A stretch of 64,000 nucleotides of DNA. Origin: an uncultured Clostridia bacterium. GTDB taxonomy: Bacteria; Bacillota; Clostridia; Christensenellales; Borkfalkiaceae. The notes below the pieces were generated by a model. That model was not told where the DNA came from. It saw nothing but the letters and a program-made list of their open reading frames with translations, and ran no database searches. The translations under genes and the position numbers were made by a program. Position 1 is the stretch's first letter. Each line of letters begins with the position of its first letter. The stretch lies in NCBI GenBank assembly GCA_944341075.1, contig CALVLV010000001.1, positions 62,001 through 126,000 on the forward strand. Reading direction: 5' to 3'. Of the stretch, positions 24,709 to 33,776 are shown piece after piece.

Positions 24709-25269
24709 TCAATGCGCGTCTGCGCCTATAAGCCTGTCGGCCTCCTCAAGGCGCTCCTCTATCTTTCTGCTGTAGATATCGCACCCGAAGCCGGGGTGGA
24801 CGCGCATATCTTTTGCGTCTATGCGGCGCATGCACCACTTTTCGCGCAGAAAGCCCCACACCATCACCAGTACCGCACCGGCAACAGCCGCCGCCCATCC
24901 GCCGAGGGCCATATAGAGCATGCTTTCGATAAGTCCCGCGACCACCAGCGCGACGCCTGCCGCCATGAGTACGACCCCGGCTATAAAAAGCGCATAAAGC
25001 ACGATTTTGCGCCTGTCGCGCACCTCGTCGGGCAAGTCCGCCTCCTCCTTTGCGCGGCGGCAGAGCTCGTCCACCTCGCCCTCGATCTCTGCAAGCCTTT
25101 CGTAAGAAGGCATATCCCTGTCGCGGCCGAAAACTATAACGGTATAATTTTTACCGTCTTCAACGCTCTCTGTCTGACTGACCACGTCGTAACCGAGGCG
25201 GCTATACCTTTCTATATATGCATCTTTGAATATGCTTTCAAGCTTTAACTGTTTGATTTCGCTATTCAC
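24709..25269 (-). CDS. Unknown two-helix membrane protein inserted between tsf and pyrH
   Basis: A 186-residue protein I do not recognise. A charged N-terminal half (residues 1-85, acidic helix SYERLAEIEGEVDELCRRAKEE) is followed by two transmembrane helices (about 88-112 and 118-140), then a basic cytoplasmic tail with REKWCMRRIDAKDMRVHPG. The start is a GTG at 25269 behind GGAGG. It separates two genes usually adjacent in this cluster. Confidence 0.75.
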   Translation of the reverse strand: MNSEIKQLKLESIFKDAYIERYSRLGYDVVSQTESVEDGKNYTVIVFGRDRDMPSYERLAEIEGEVDELCRRAKEEADLPDEVRDRRKIVLYALFIAGVVLMAAGVALVVAGLIESMLYMALGGWAAAVAGAVLVMVWGFLREKWCMRRIDAKDMRVHPGFGCDIYSRKIEERLEEADRLIGADAH

Positions 25270-25539
25270 CCGAAAACTCCTCCGTTAGCGCAGAAAACAG
25301 GCCGGCACAGCGGAAACGTTATATATTTGAACTTATTTGCAAAAGGAGGGTTAATATTAATCCCTTTTACAGTATACCACCGTGCGCTGAAAATTACAAC
25401 ACATTTGCGCTACGCGGCGCACGGTACGCAGGTAAGGCCGTGCAAACGGAAAAACCCGCTTTTACGGCGCCCCGCGAGATGACAAAACGGCGCGGAATGC
25501 CCGCGCCGTAATCTGCATTTATAAAGCCTTAAAATGCGC

Positions 25540-26436
25540 TCACTTCTTCATGGCGGCAACCTGCTTTGCCACCTCTTCCGAAAGGTCTTCGCTCTTCTTT
25601 TCAAGGCCTTCGCCCATTTCGTAGCGGACGAACTTATTTACTTTGAACTGCTTGCCGATAACTTCGCCCACCGTTTTGGAATCGTCCTTTACAAAGGGCT
25701 GAAGGAGCAGGCAGTTTTCCGAATAGAACTTGCCCAGCTTGCCCATTACTATCTTTTCAAGTATCTCCTTGGGCTTTTTGGCGTTCTTTTCGTCGTTCTG
25801 CATCTGAACGAGCAGAATTTCCTTTTCCTTTTCAAGCACTTCGGCGGGAACTTCTTCCTTGGTGATATACGAAGGGCGCGCCGCAGCTATCTGAAGGGCT
25901 ACGTCGTGAAGGGTGGTTTCGTAGCCTTCTTGCGCATCGAGGGCCTCTACCATTACACCCACCTTGCCGCCCATGTGGATATAGGTTTCTATCTTGCCTG
26001 CGGTTTCGATTATCTCGAACCTGCGGATAGATATCTTTTCGCCTATAACGGCAGTCTGCGAAGTGATGAAGTCCTTAACCGTGCCGCCTTCCATGGGGCA
26101 TGCCTCAAGGGCGGCTACGTCTGCGGGCTTGTTCTCTGCAACTACCTTTGCAACGGCGTCGACTATGCCGTGGAACTTTTCGCCCTTTGAAACGAAGTCT
26201 GATTCGCAGTTGATCTCAAGCAGAACGCCGGTGTTGCCGCTCACATACGCGCCTACAACGCCCTCTGCGGCTATTCTGCCTTCCTTTTTTACCGCCTTGG
26301 CTATGCCGCGCTCCCTTAAAAGCTCGGCTGCCTTTTCCATATCGCCGTCAGCATCCTGCAAAGCCTTTTTGCAGTCGAGCATGCCGGCGCCGCTCTTTTC
26401 GCGGAGATTCATAACGTCTTTTGCTGTGAATGCCAT
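25540..26436 (-). CDS. tsf: Translation elongation factor Ts
   Basis: Nucleotide-exchange factor for EF-Tu. 298 residues: MAFTAKDVMNLREKSGAGMLDCKKAL (UBA-like N-terminal region), then EINCESDFVSKG, the TDFV-like contact, and QIAAARPSYI in the dimerisation core. Start ATG at 26436 behind AAAGAGG, 20 bases after rpsB. Confidence 0.98.
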   Translation of the reverse strand: MAFTAKDVMNLREKSGAGMLDCKKALQDADGDMEKAAELLRERGIAKAVKKEGRIAAEGVVGAYVSGNTGVLLEINCESDFVSKGEKFHGIVDAVAKVVAENKPADVAALEACPMEGGTVKDFITSQTAVIGEKISIRRFEIIETAGKIETYIHMGGKVGVMVEALDAQEGYETTLHDVALQIAAARPSYITKEEVPAEVLEKEKEILLVQMQNDEKNAKKPKEILEKIVMGKLGKFYSENCLLLQPFVKDDSKTVGEVIGKQFKVNKFVRYEMGEGLEKKSEDLSEEVAKQVAAMKK

Positions 26437-26456
26437 AAATTTAAACCTCTTTTAAA

Positions 26457-27209
26457 TTATTCTGCGGCTTCTTCGGCGGCCTCTTCCTCGGCGGGAGCTT
26501 CTTCGATGCTCTCTTCGGCGGGAGTTTCGCCCTGGTTAGCCTCTATAACGGCGTTGGCGATAACTGAAGATATGAGCTTGATGGCCCTTATCGCGTCGTC
26601 GTTGCCGGGTATTACATAGTCGATGAGGTCAGGATCGCAGTTGGTATCGGTGATCGCCACGATGGGAATATTCAGCTTGCGCGCCTCTGCCACGGCGATG
26701 TCTTCGTTGTGGGGGTCTACCACGAACATTATGCCGGGGAGCTTGGTCATGTTGCGGATGCCGTTGAGGTTGGTCTGCAGCTTGCCCATCTCTTCCTTGA
26801 GCTTGGCAACTTCCTTTTTAGGCAGAAGGTCGAACTCGCCGTTTTCTTCCATCTTTTCAAGCTTTACCATGCGGTCGATGCGGGAGCGGATGGTCTTGAA
26901 GTTGGTAAGCGTGCCGCCCAGCCAGCGGGAGTTTACATAAAACTGCCCGCAGCGCTCGGCCTCTTCCCTGATGGCCTCCTGAGCCTGCTTTTTGGTGCCC
27001 ACGAAGAGCACTGTCTTGCCCTCTTTAACGCTCTCTACAACGTAGTTGTACGCCTTTTCGATGAGGCTTACGGTGAGCTGAAGGTCGATGATGTGAATGT
27101 CGTTGCGTGCAGCGTAGATGTAGCGCGACATTTTGGGGTTCCACTTCCTGGTCTGGTGGCCGAAATGAACGCCTGCTTCAAGAAGCTGCTTCATGGTGAT
27201 TACTGCCAT
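26457..27209 (-). CDS. rpsB: 30S ribosomal protein S2
   Basis: A 250-residue S2 with [22 protein letters not shown] at the start, [12 protein letters not shown], and [22 protein letters not shown]. It ends in an acidic Glu/Ala tail. The start is the ATG at 27209 behind ACGGAGG (MAVITMKQ); the frame is open upstream but lacks a site. First gene of the rpsB-tsf-...-rseP series. Confidence 0.98.
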   Translation of the reverse strand: MAVITMKQLLEAGVHFGHQTRKWNPKMSRYIYAARNDIHIIDLQLTVSLIEKAYNYVVESVKEGKTVLFVGTKKQAQEAIREEAERCGQFYVNSRWLGGTLTNFKTIRSRIDRMVKLEKMEENGEFDLLPKKEVAKLKEEMGKLQTNLNGIRNMTKLPGIMFVVDPHNEDIAVAEARKLNIPIVAITDTNCDPDLIDYVIPGNDDAIRAIKLISSVIANAVIEANQGETPAEESIEEAPAEEEAAEEAAE

Positions 27210-27343
27210 ATTAAATTCCTCCGTTTTTCCTCCCCGCGGACGCAGTATGTTGCCGTATTTGCGGCGGGCGCTTACGGCGGCATGCAAAGAATTTACCGCC
27301 ACGGAGCGCGTGCTCTGCGGGTGTGAATTTTTATAGCCTTGTT

Positions 27344-27372
27344 ATTTTAGCATAATTTTTTTATGCATGCAA
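27344..27372 (-). promoter_or_regulatory. rpsB promoter
   Basis: Minus strand TTGCAT (27367-27372), 17 bases, TAAAAT (27344-27349). It leaves a leader of about 130 bases containing a CCGCCGTAAG...TACGGC pairing, possibly an S2-type autoregulatory leader, not proven. Confidence 0.6.
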
Positions 27373-27391
27373 GCAAATTTGCTTTACTTTT

Positions 27392-27443
27392 AATAAAATG
27401 CGCTTCGTAGCACAACCAATAAAATGCGCTTAGCAGCACAACA
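27392..27443. repeat. Tandem 26-base repeat, two copies
   Basis: AATAAAATGCGCTT.GTAGCACAAC-like units start at 27392 and 27418 (period 26). Further degenerate 'AGCACAA...' and CCTCC/GGAGG repeat fragments follow to about 27545. No gene lies in the 27210-27566 spacer. Confidence 0.6.
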
Positions 27444-27566
27444 GACGCCCAAAGCCTCCTTGGAAGGACGAGCAAGGTGTTTCATAGCACAATGGACACC
27501 AAAAGCCTCATCTAACAGGGGAGGCGGCACGCGCAGCGTGACGGAAGTATTTGCGCGCCGCGGCTG

Positions 27567-28019
27567 TCATTTTGAAAGCGTTATGGTAACTACCGTCCCC
27601 TGCTCGGTCTCCTGCCCGTCGCCCGCAGCTGGGTCGGACGGCTGAGTTTCAGGCGTTAGCACCAGGGTGTTGCCGCGGTGCTCGGCGATATAGCCGAAGT
27701 TGCCCGTGGTAAACTGTATGTTGTCGCCTTTAATCTCCCAATCGCCCTCGATATAGCCCAGCCCCAACAGCTGCGAATCGAGAGTGAATTTATTGTCCTG
27801 CCCGAGCGTGAGCACAAAGGCGTCGCTGTGCACGGTGAACGACAGCCCGCCCAGGCTTATGGGCTCTTCGGCGGTGAGGCTCAGCGAAAAACCCGCACCC
27901 TCGGCAGTTATGCTCTTCAGTCTGTACTCCCCTTCCGCCGAACCGCCGCACGCCGCCAGCGTGGCCGACATGGCGACAGCTGCCGCAACCGACGCGGCAA
28001 ACGCCAACAATCTTTTCAT
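27567..28019 (-). CDS. Small lipoprotein with repeated beta-type fold, unknown function
   Basis: 150 residues. A lipoprotein signal (MKRLLAFAASVAAAVAMSAT, lipobox LAAC, Cys24) predicts anchoring outside the membrane. The mature part is beta-rich: GEYRLKSI, FTLDSQLLGLGYIEGDWEIKGDNIQF and VLTPET read like the DUF4923/'lipocalin-like' residual-fit strands seen in many gut-Clostridia lipoproteins. Start ATG at 28019 behind AAGGAGG. Monocistronic. Confidence 0.8.
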   Translation of the reverse strand: MKRLLAFAASVAAAVAMSATLAACGGSAEGEYRLKSITAEGAGFSLSLTAEEPISLGGLSFTVHSDAFVLTLGQDNKFTLDSQLLGLGYIEGDWEIKGDNIQFTTGNFGYIAEHRGNTLVLTPETQPSDPAAGDGQETEQGTVVTITLSK

Positions 28020-28221
28020 GATTTTCCTCCTTGGTATAACCGTATGCGGTATTTGCGCGGGCCGGACTGCGCCGCCCCCGCAACAAAATTATACCGCATG
28101 CGGGAATACATGTCAATAGCCAGCCTAAATTCAGGCGGAAAATGGGTGTTTGTTGCGGCATATTGCGGTGTCAATGCCAAAAATCGCCGCGGCTGTCGCC
28201 GCCGCGGCGCAAACGGCGCAA

Positions 28222-28249
28222 AAAAAGGCGCGTTCCCCGCGCCTTTTTA
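28222..28249 (-). terminator. Terminator of ruvX-yrzB
   Basis: AAAAAGGCGCG / CGCGCCTTTTT hairpin, symmetric, 58 bases past the yrzB stop. Confidence 0.8.
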
Positions 28250-28306
28250 AGCTGAAATGCACAATTGAGGGGCATATATGCCCCGAGCACACTTACAGAA
28301 GGGCGC

Positions 28307-28624
28307 TCAGGCGTCCTCCTCTTCGTCGACTTCGCTGTTGTAAAAATCGTATATCTCCTGCAGCAGGTCGTCGTCCTCTACAGGTTCAAGCACCTGCTCC
28401 TGCTCGTTCATGCGGAAGATGACAACCTCGTCCTCGGCGATCTCGTCGTCGGGCTCGGCGGCGAGCAGAAGGGTGTATTTTTCGCCCTTGTACTCGGTCA
28501 CGTCCAGCAGTTTGAATTTTATAACGTTGCCCTCTTCGTCCACGAGCTCGATGAGTTCGTCTTCGCCGAGTTCAAGCTCTTCGTCGCCTTCGGGAAGTTC
28601 GGGATCGAATTGCTTATTGTCCAT
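28307..28624 (-). CDS. yrzB: DUF1292 family acidic protein (YrzB-like)
   Basis: A 105-residue, extremely acidic protein. ELIELVDEEGNVIKFKLLDVTEYKGEKYTLL, followed by EVVIFRMNEQ, matches the DUF1292 core found beside ruvX in most Bacillota; function unknown. The start at 28624 lies inside the end of ruvX (11-base overlap) behind AAGGAG, so the two are translationally coupled. Confidence 0.9.
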   Translation of the reverse strand: MDNKQFDPELPEGDEELELGEDELIELVDEEGNVIKFKLLDVTEYKGEKYTLLLAAEPDDEIAEDEVVIFRMNEQEQVLEPVEDDDLLQEIYDFYNSEVDEEEDA

Positions 28625-29051
28625 TTTTGTTCTCCTTGATTTTTAATTTTGAAAGAAAACCGTCGAGTATGCTTGCCGCGGCGAGCGCGTCGACGTATTT
28701 TTTGTGTTCGCGGGAACTTCTGCCGCTTTCGTACAGCTGTTCGTGCGCGGCGAGCGAGGTGTAGCGCTCGTCCTCGCGGAAGACGGTAAGGCCGCTTGCC
28801 TCTTCAAGCGCGGCAATGAACCGCTCGGTCTTTTCGGTCTGCTCCGAGGGGGTGCCGTCTGCATTTACGGGCAGGCCGCACACTATCTGCGTGGCGCCCT
28901 TTTGCCTTACAAGCTCCATGAGTGCGGCGATATCGCGTTTAAAGCCGACGCGCACATACGTCTGCGAGGGCAGCGCGTAGGTATTGAACGGGTCTGAAAT
29001 GGCGACGCCTATACGCCTGTCGCCTATATCGAAAGCTATGTACCTTTCCAA
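28614..29051 (-). CDS. ruvX: RuvX/YqgF Holliday-junction resolvase-like protein
   Basis: An RNase H-fold nuclease linked to Holliday-junction cleavage and 16S rRNA maturation. 145 residues: ERYIAFDIGDRRIGVAISD (first metal Asp), IVCGLPVNADG, DERYTSLAAHE (Glu/Thr), and KKYVDALAAASILDGFL (last Asp). The start chosen is a TTG at 29051 behind ACGGAGGGC, because homologues begin right at this strand and no ATG fits; the frame is open far upstream. Coupled to yrzB. Confidence 0.93.
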   Translation of the reverse strand: MERYIAFDIGDRRIGVAISDPFNTYALPSQTYVRVGFKRDIAALMELVRQKGATQIVCGLPVNADGTPSEQTEKTERFIAALEEASGLTVFREDERYTSLAAHEQLYESGRSSREHKKYVDALAAASILDGFLSKLKIKENKNGQ

Positions 29052-29179
29052 ATTAATAAGTGCCCTCCGTAGTGTATAAAAATTATAACACAGCCGCACG
29101 CATTTTTCAAGTAAAACAGCAAAAAAGGCTTCGCGGATATATTTTGGGCGCAGAACGCCAATTTTTAAAGGCAAAAGCT

Positions 29180-29210
29180 GCGGGCGCCGCGGCAAAGCGC
29201 GGCGCCCGCA
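29180..29210 (-). terminator. Hairpin after the 65-residue gene
   Basis: GCGGGCGCCGCG / CGCGGCGCCCGC hairpin 23 bases beyond the stop. The T tract is weak. Confidence 0.6.
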
Positions 29211-29232
29211 AGACGGAACGCAGGCAAAAAAA

Positions 29233-29430
29233 TCAGGCCTGATCGCCCTTTTTCTCCGCGCCGCAGCCTGCGGGCGAAGTTTTTTCAAGCTGTTCGTCTA
29301 TATAACTTTCGGCCTTTTGCATAAGCTCTTCCTGATTCTTTTTTATCATCTGCCTGAGCTTGCAGTTGTTGGCGACTATTACAGCGCCGCCCGCCATGCC
29401 GAGGGCGAGCCCCAAAATAAATTCTTTCAC
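29233..29430 (-). CDS. Small single-helix membrane protein
   Basis: 65 residues: a glycine-rich helix (MKEFILGLALGMAGGAVIVA) then a charged amphipathic tail rich in Lys and Glu, ending in a Cys-containing stretch. The YtxH-like layout is common in Bacillota; no known function. GTG start at 29430 behind AAGGAG. Confidence 0.7.
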   Translation of the reverse strand: MKEFILGLALGMAGGAVIVANNCKLRQMIKKNQEELMQKAESYIDEQLEKTSPAGCGAEKKGDQA

Positions 29431-29507
29431 AGAATACTCCTTGCGGGGCGGAGGGCAAAAATGCGCCGCCCTGCCCCTACAAGCAGTATGGCGCGGCGGC
29501 GGGGGCT

Positions 29508-30101
29508 TTATGACTGTAAATTTTTTACTTGCAGTTTTAAAAGCGCGTTTTCGCGCGTGAGCTCTTCAAGCTGCTGCCTTAAGCGGGAGTTTTCCTCCCT
29601 GAGCGACGCGGCAAGCCTGTCGTAAAGCCCGTCTATCTCCTTTTCCACCTTCTCCTTGTCCTCCTCGCTTATTCCGCACTCGCGCATCAGCTTTTTAATG
29701 CGCTCGGGCTGTTTTGTAAGCACGTTGCGGTATTTGTTCTGGTAGCGGAGCATGAGTTTATCGTCCCCGCCGGCAAGGTTTAAAACGGCGCGGCGCACAG
29801 ATATGCCCTTGCTCTTTTCGGTGAGAATGGCGCGCAGCACCCTGTCGGTCTCCTCTTCGGTGAAGGCGCGTATCGGCTCGGCCTTAAGGTCGGTGCCGCG
29901 CAGCAGTTTGCGCACCTTGGCGCTTCCGGAACTGCGCAGCAGCGCATAGTAATAGTTGCGCACGCTGCCCTTTGCCCTGCCCGACTTTTTTGCATAGCCT
30001 TCGAACAGCGCCGAAAGCGTTCTGCCCGCGCGCTTGCCCGCATAAATGTACTGCACAAAGGCGCGCGCTTCGTCTTCGGTATACCCGTTTATTTTGTTCA
30101 T
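29508..30101 (-). CDS. Putative DNA-binding protein, Myb/SANT-like N terminus with C-terminal coiled coil (RsfA-like layout)
   Basis: 197 residues. The N-terminal NKINGYTEDEARAFVQYIYAGKRAG... followed by SGRAKGSVRNYYYALLRSS reads like a Myb/SANT-type helical unit with an RNYYY recognition helix, as in RsfA/YlbO prespore regulators. The last 45 residues (SLREENSRLRQQLEELTREN onwards) form a leucine-zipper-like coiled coil. Start ATG at 30101 behind GGAGGAG. I infer a dimeric DNA-binding protein; the family name is not certain. Confidence 0.65.
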   Translation of the reverse strand: MNKINGYTEDEARAFVQYIYAGKRAGRTLSALFEGYAKKSGRAKGSVRNYYYALLRSSGSAKVRKLLRGTDLKAEPIRAFTEEETDRVLRAILTEKSKGISVRRAVLNLAGGDDKLMLRYQNKYRNVLTKQPERIKKLMRECGISEEDKEKVEKEIDGLYDRLAASLREENSRLRQQLEELTRENALLKLQVKNLQS

Positions 30102-30213
30102 CAAAGCTCCTCCTGCATGTCCGCGCAGATGCGTGAACAAGTTTTACACCGTTTATATTGACATAAAAATGCAATTTGATACATTAAATTATAATTGAAC
30201 GGAGAAAGGAGCC

Positions 30214-31125
30214 ATGAGGGTATATTTTTATTCAAAAAGGCCCGCCGCGGTGCGATTGGACGGGGAATATGCGGGAACTGCCGATATGTTTCCGCGGTAT
30301 GCCGACATTGGGGAAGCTGCCTTTGCAGAAATTTTGCCGCACGACAACGGCGTGCCGCTCAATTTTTTTATAGACGAAAAATTTTTTTCGTCCGCGCACG
30401 CGGGCATGGCGACCGTGCTGGCCGAAGACGAGGGCATACTGTATTTTGAGGGCTTTGAAAGCAAGGGCGGCCTTGAAGTGACCGCGCAGGGCGCGCCCTG
30501 CGGAACGCTTGTAACGGTGTTCAGGCTGGGCACGACCTTTGCCGCCTGCGAGGGCGCGGGCTACGCCGTGCACAGGCTGCCCGAAGGTTTTAGCCGCGCG
30601 CAGCCCGAGGCGGCGGAAATAGAGGGCAGGCAGTTCACCCTTCTGCGCGGAGAGGGCATTGCCGCGCTGTTTTACGGCGAAAAACTTGCCTTCTGCGGGC
30701 GGGCGGACGGCATTGAAACGGGGTGCGGGCTGAAGATAACCGAGAACCTTGCAAGCTGCGCACGCTATGTGCGGGAGCGCGAATACGCCTTTGACGGCGA
30801 GAAATTTGTTGTAAAGGACAGCCGCGTGACCGGGCGCGCCGCGCCCGCCGAAGGAACCGAGCACATAGCGTTTTTTGAAAGCGTGCTGTACGGCGGCGAC
30901 TGCGCGCGCTATATGTGCCCCGAACTTGCAAAAAACTGCGGGGCGCTTAAGGAATACCTTGGCGGCTTTTGCGCGGTGACACCTCCCACAGAGCGCGCGC
31001 TTGCGCGTTACGGCGACCGCACCGCCGGGCTTGTTTACCGCGTCCAAGAGGGGCTTTACCGCATAAAATACTTTTCGGCAGAGGTGCAGGGCGGCCTTAT
31101 AACAAACATATTCCCCGCCGAATAG
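30214..31125 (+). CDS. Lineage-specific protein of unknown function
   Basis: A 303-residue soluble protein, MRVYFYSKRPAAVRLDGEYAG, behind a good AAAGGAG site. No signal peptide or membrane helix. It appears beta-rich with many short strands (ATVLAEDEGILYFEG, GTLVTVFRLGTTFAA, GEGIAALFYGEKLAFCG) and no motif I know. Single gene on the plus strand between two leftward genes, closed by a terminator at 31153-31180. Confidence 0.75.
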   Translation: MRVYFYSKRPAAVRLDGEYAGTADMFPRYADIGEAAFAEILPHDNGVPLNFFIDEKFFSSAHAGMATVLAEDEGILYFEGFESKGGLEVTAQGAPCGTLVTVFRLGTTFAACEGAGYAVHRLPEGFSRAQPEAAEIEGRQFTLLRGEGIAALFYGEKLAFCGRADGIETGCGLKITENLASCARYVREREYAFDGEKFVVKDSRVTGRAAPAEGTEHIAFFESVLYGGDCARYMCPELAKNCGALKEYLGGFCAVTPPTERALARYGDRTAGLVYRVQEGLYRIKYFSAEVQGGLITNIFPAE

Positions 31126-31152
31126 TCCGCGGACACTTTTACGGCACTAAAA

Positions 31153-31180
31153 AAGCGCCGCGCAAATCTGCGCGGCGCTT
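31153..31180. terminator. Bidirectional terminator
   Basis: AAGCGCCGCGCA / TGCGCGGCGCTT hairpin between convergent genes, A-run before and T-rich after. Confidence 0.8.
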
Positions 31181-31195
31181 GAATTTTGAGGTTTA

Positions 31196-32143
31196 TCAAT
31201 AGCTGGTTATCCTGACCGACCTGATTATTATGGGCAGCTTGGGAACGTCGTAAGTTACGGCGGTCGCCTGGGCGCCTATCTCTTCAAACCTGTCGGTTTC
31301 GGTGTCCACTTCCACGGTGAACTCGCTGGAGGAGTTGTACTCTTCGTCGATATAGTCGTCTATTGCGTCGAGAAGGGAGTCGAGCGTTGCAACGGCGTCG
31401 TCATCGGTGAGGTATGCAAAGGTTGCATAGCTGTCTGTGGAGAGCGAAGTGCTGTTGGCAACCTGAATGGCGAACAGGCTGGTGGCGCTGTTATACTGAT
31501 ATTCGCCCGTGAGCAGCTTGCCCGTGCCCGTGCGTACGAGCACGTGCGCATCGGCAGGGTTTTCTATGACCTTTTCGCTGTAATACATCTTTATGCAGCC
31601 ATAGTCGCTGCTGCGCGCGCCGCTCTCTATTATGTGGCCGTTATCTTCAAACTCGCCGTAGAGCGTGGAGAGCGCGTCGCCCTGGTTGAGCACCATGTTG
31701 CCTTCATCGTCGTACGAATATCCGCCGTCCTCGAATACCGTTGCGGTGAGGTCGGGGGCATAGTCGTTGTAGTAGTCATCCTCAAGGAAGTAGTCGCCGT
31801 CGTCGAGGTAGTCGTCCATGGTGTCGCCGTCTATGGCGCCCGCATACGCTTCGGAATCATACTTATAGCCGCCGCCGTAGATATCGTTGGAGGTATAGTC
31901 GTGGATGATGGTATCGTTATAGAAGCCCGCCTCGGCAAGTTCGATGAAGTGGCGGACGGTCTGGGGGAACAGGTTCCTGTAAAGGGTGTATTCCAGAACG
32001 TACTGCTGATTGTTGAATTCAACGGTTATCTGTGCGCGGGGGTGCTTTGTCTCTATAGTGCAGCCCGCAAACGCAGCCGAAACGCCGACTGCTGCCGCTA
32101 TTGCCACGCCTATTACCGCGCGTTTGATTTTTGTGAATGACAT
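31196..32143 (-). CDS. Lipoprotein with cyclophilin-type fold (possible peptidyl-prolyl isomerase)
   Basis: 315 residues. Signal with lipobox AAFAGC (Cys about 28) anchors it outside the cell. LEYTLYRNLFPQTVRHFIELAEAGFYNDTIIHD is the cyclophilin start, where the canonical form reads 'FxxxAPxTVxNFxxLxxxGfYdgtxFHR'. IIHD replaces the catalytic FHR, and a long Asp/Tyr-rich acidic insertion (residues about 90-165) splits the domain. Catalysis is therefore doubtful. The start at 32143 follows AAGGCGG. Confidence 0.75.
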   Translation of the reverse strand: MSFTKIKRAVIGVAIAAAVGVSAAFAGCTIETKHPRAQITVEFNNQQYVLEYTLYRNLFPQTVRHFIELAEAGFYNDTIIHDYTSNDIYGGGYKYDSEAYAGAIDGDTMDDYLDDGDYFLEDDYYNDYAPDLTATVFEDGGYSYDDEGNMVLNQGDALSTLYGEFEDNGHIIESGARSSDYGCIKMYYSEKVIENPADAHVLVRTGTGKLLTGEYQYNSATSLFAIQVANSTSLSTDSYATFAYLTDDDAVATLDSLLDAIDDYIDEEYNSSSEFTVEVDTETDRFEEIGAQATAVTYDVPKLPIIIRSVRITSY

Positions 32144-32362
32144 ATATGCCGCCTTAAAAGGGTAAACCTTTTTAAAATGGATTTTTGCTTACAAACTCAG
32201 CTTTTACATAATCACTGATACTATGTTATTTTACTTAATTTTGATAGGGCAGTCAAGCAATTTGCGGCGGGCGCGAATAAATTTCACCGCTTTGCCACTT
32301 ATTTGGGCATAATTTTGGCGGTGGGCAAATTGCTTTGGACATTTGCCCGCCGCCAAAGAAAA

Positions 32363-32390
32363 AGCGGACGGGCCTGGCCCGTCCGCTGTT
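32363..32390 (-). terminator. Terminator of rplJ-rplL
   Basis: AGCGGACGGGCC/GGCCCGTCCGCT hairpin followed on the minus strand by TTTTCTTT, 24 bases past the rplL stop. Confidence 0.85.
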
Positions 32391-32411
32391 TTCGGCTTTT
32401 TATTCTTAAAA

Positions 32412-32792
32412 TTATTCCATAGCGGCGGTTGCGCCTGCGGCCTTGAGCTCTGCAACGATCTTTTCGGCCTCTTCCTTGGCAACGTTCTCTTTAAGCACGC
32501 CGCCCTTTTCAACAGCTGCCTTAGCTTCAACAAGGCCAAGGCCGGTGAAGCCGCGAACAACCTTGATAACGTCGATCTTCTTGGCGCCAACGTCCTTGAG
32601 AACAACGTTGAATTCGGTCTTTTCTTCAGCTGCGGGAGCGGCTGCTGCTGCGCCTGCTGCGGGAGCGGCTGCAACTGCTACGGGAGCGGCTGCGGAAACG
32701 CCGAACTTTTCTTCGAGTGCCTTTACAAGCTCGTTGAGCTCAAGCACGGTCATGTTGCTTATTTCGTCTATAAACTTATTGATATCTGCCAT
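32412..32792 (-). CDS. rplL: 50S ribosomal protein L7/L12
   Basis: 126 residues: N-terminal dimerisation helix, Ala-rich hinge, and the C-terminal domain [24 protein letters not shown]...[15 protein letters not shown] that recruits translation factors. Start ATG at 32792 behind GGAGG. Confidence 0.98.
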   Translation of the reverse strand: MADINKFIDEISNMTVLELNELVKALEEKFGVSAAAPVAVAAAPAAGAAAAAPAAEEKTEFNVVLKDVGAKKIDVIKVVRGFTGLGLVEAKAAVEKGGVLKENVAKEEAEKIVAELKAAGATAAME

Positions 32793-32912
32793 TTTTAAGT
32801 TCCTCCGATTTTTTTAAATGGTATTTATTGCGCCCTTTTTAAGGCGGGGCGGGCCCTTTCCGCTTTTACGGCGCGGAACGTGCCGCTTATTTTCCGCCGT
32901 GTGCGGAAAACC

Positions 32913-33434
32913 TTACGCCTTGTTCTCTGCAACCCTTGCAAGCACGCGAACAATGCCCGAAACGAGATTGTTAAGCACACCTGCGAAATTGGAGAGAGGC
33001 GCCTGCATAGAGCCGAGCATCTTTGCAACCAGCTCTTCCCTGGAAGGCATGGTAGCAAGCGCTTCCACACCCTTCTTGTCAACGTAAGCGTTGTCAACGA
33101 AAGCGCACTTTAAAACGATTTTGCTGTCCAGATCCTTTGCGGCCTTGGTCATAAGCTTTGCGGCGGTTACTTCGTCCGCGCTGAAAGCTATTGCCGTGGG
33201 GCCGTTGAGGGCTGCGTCGAAATCGGTGACGCCCATGTCGTTGAAAGCCTTTCTTACCAGCGTGTTTTTATAGACCTTGTATTCGCAGCCCGCTTCCCTG
33301 CACTTGTTCCTGAGTTCAGAAACTTCTGCAACGGTGAGCTTGTTGTAGTCTACAAGCACAACTGCTTTGGACGCCTTGATTTTAGAGGTTATTTCTTCAA
33401 CAACCAGCTTCTTGGCTTCGAAATTAGCTGACAA
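32913..33434 (-). CDS. rplJ: 50S ribosomal protein L10
   Basis: 173 residues forming the stalk base that holds L7/L12: VVLVDYNKLTVAEVSELRNKCREAG near the start, YKVYKNTLVRKA, GPTAIAFS. Starts with TTG at 33434 behind AAAGGAGG. It is preceded by an L10-type leader and attenuator. L1 and L11 are not adjacent here; they lie 3.5 kb upstream with unrelated genes between. Confidence 0.97.
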   Translation of the reverse strand: MSANFEAKKLVVEEITSKIKASKAVVLVDYNKLTVAEVSELRNKCREAGCEYKVYKNTLVRKAFNDMGVTDFDAALNGPTAIAFSADEVTAAKLMTKAAKDLDSKIVLKCAFVDNAYVDKKGVEALATMPSREELVAKMLGSMQAPLSNFAGVLNNLVSGIVRVLARVAENKA

Positions 33435-33461
33435 ACCGTGTACCTCCTTTAAGAAATTAAA

Positions 33462-33590
33462 AAGCCCTTACGCCGCGCGGCGTAAAGGACATAAAAAAGA
33501 ATAAGCTTGAGTCAGAAATCTTTTTTAAAACCTTAACACCTCGGCAGGAAATTGAGCGATAGACGCACCTGCTGTCTGCGGCATCTTTGT
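33462..33590 (-). promoter_or_regulatory. L10 leader (ribosomal protein autoregulatory RNA) with attenuator
   Basis: The minus strand reads AGACAGCAGGTGCGTC, then TTTCCTGCCGAGGTGTTAAGG, the conserved halves of the L10 leader bound by L10(L12)4. Downstream CCTTTACGCCGCG/CGGCGTAAGGG followed by TTTTT (33488-33462) is an intrinsic terminator. Excess L10/L12 is expected to favour it. Confidence 0.85.
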
Positions 33591-33601
33591 TTTGCGTTAG
33601 T

Positions 33602-33630
33602 ATTATATTTGATTGCGGCGGCTTTGTCAA
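33602..33630 (-). promoter_or_regulatory. rplJL promoter
   Basis: Minus strand TTGACA (33625-33630), 17 bases, TATAAT (33602-33607). Perfect hexamers. The rest of the spacer to 33776 contains a GCTCCCC/GGGGAGC repeat-like hairpin. Confidence 0.8.
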
Positions 33631-33776
33631 CAGATTTTATGCAATTATGCAAAAAATTTTTAAGCGGGCATACCGCCGCACAGGCTCCCCTGCCCAAGGG
33701 GAGCTGACTTGACCGAACATATGCAAGGTCAACGCTGAGAGGTTCGGTTACGCGATTTGCGCGGTTTTTGCCGCGG

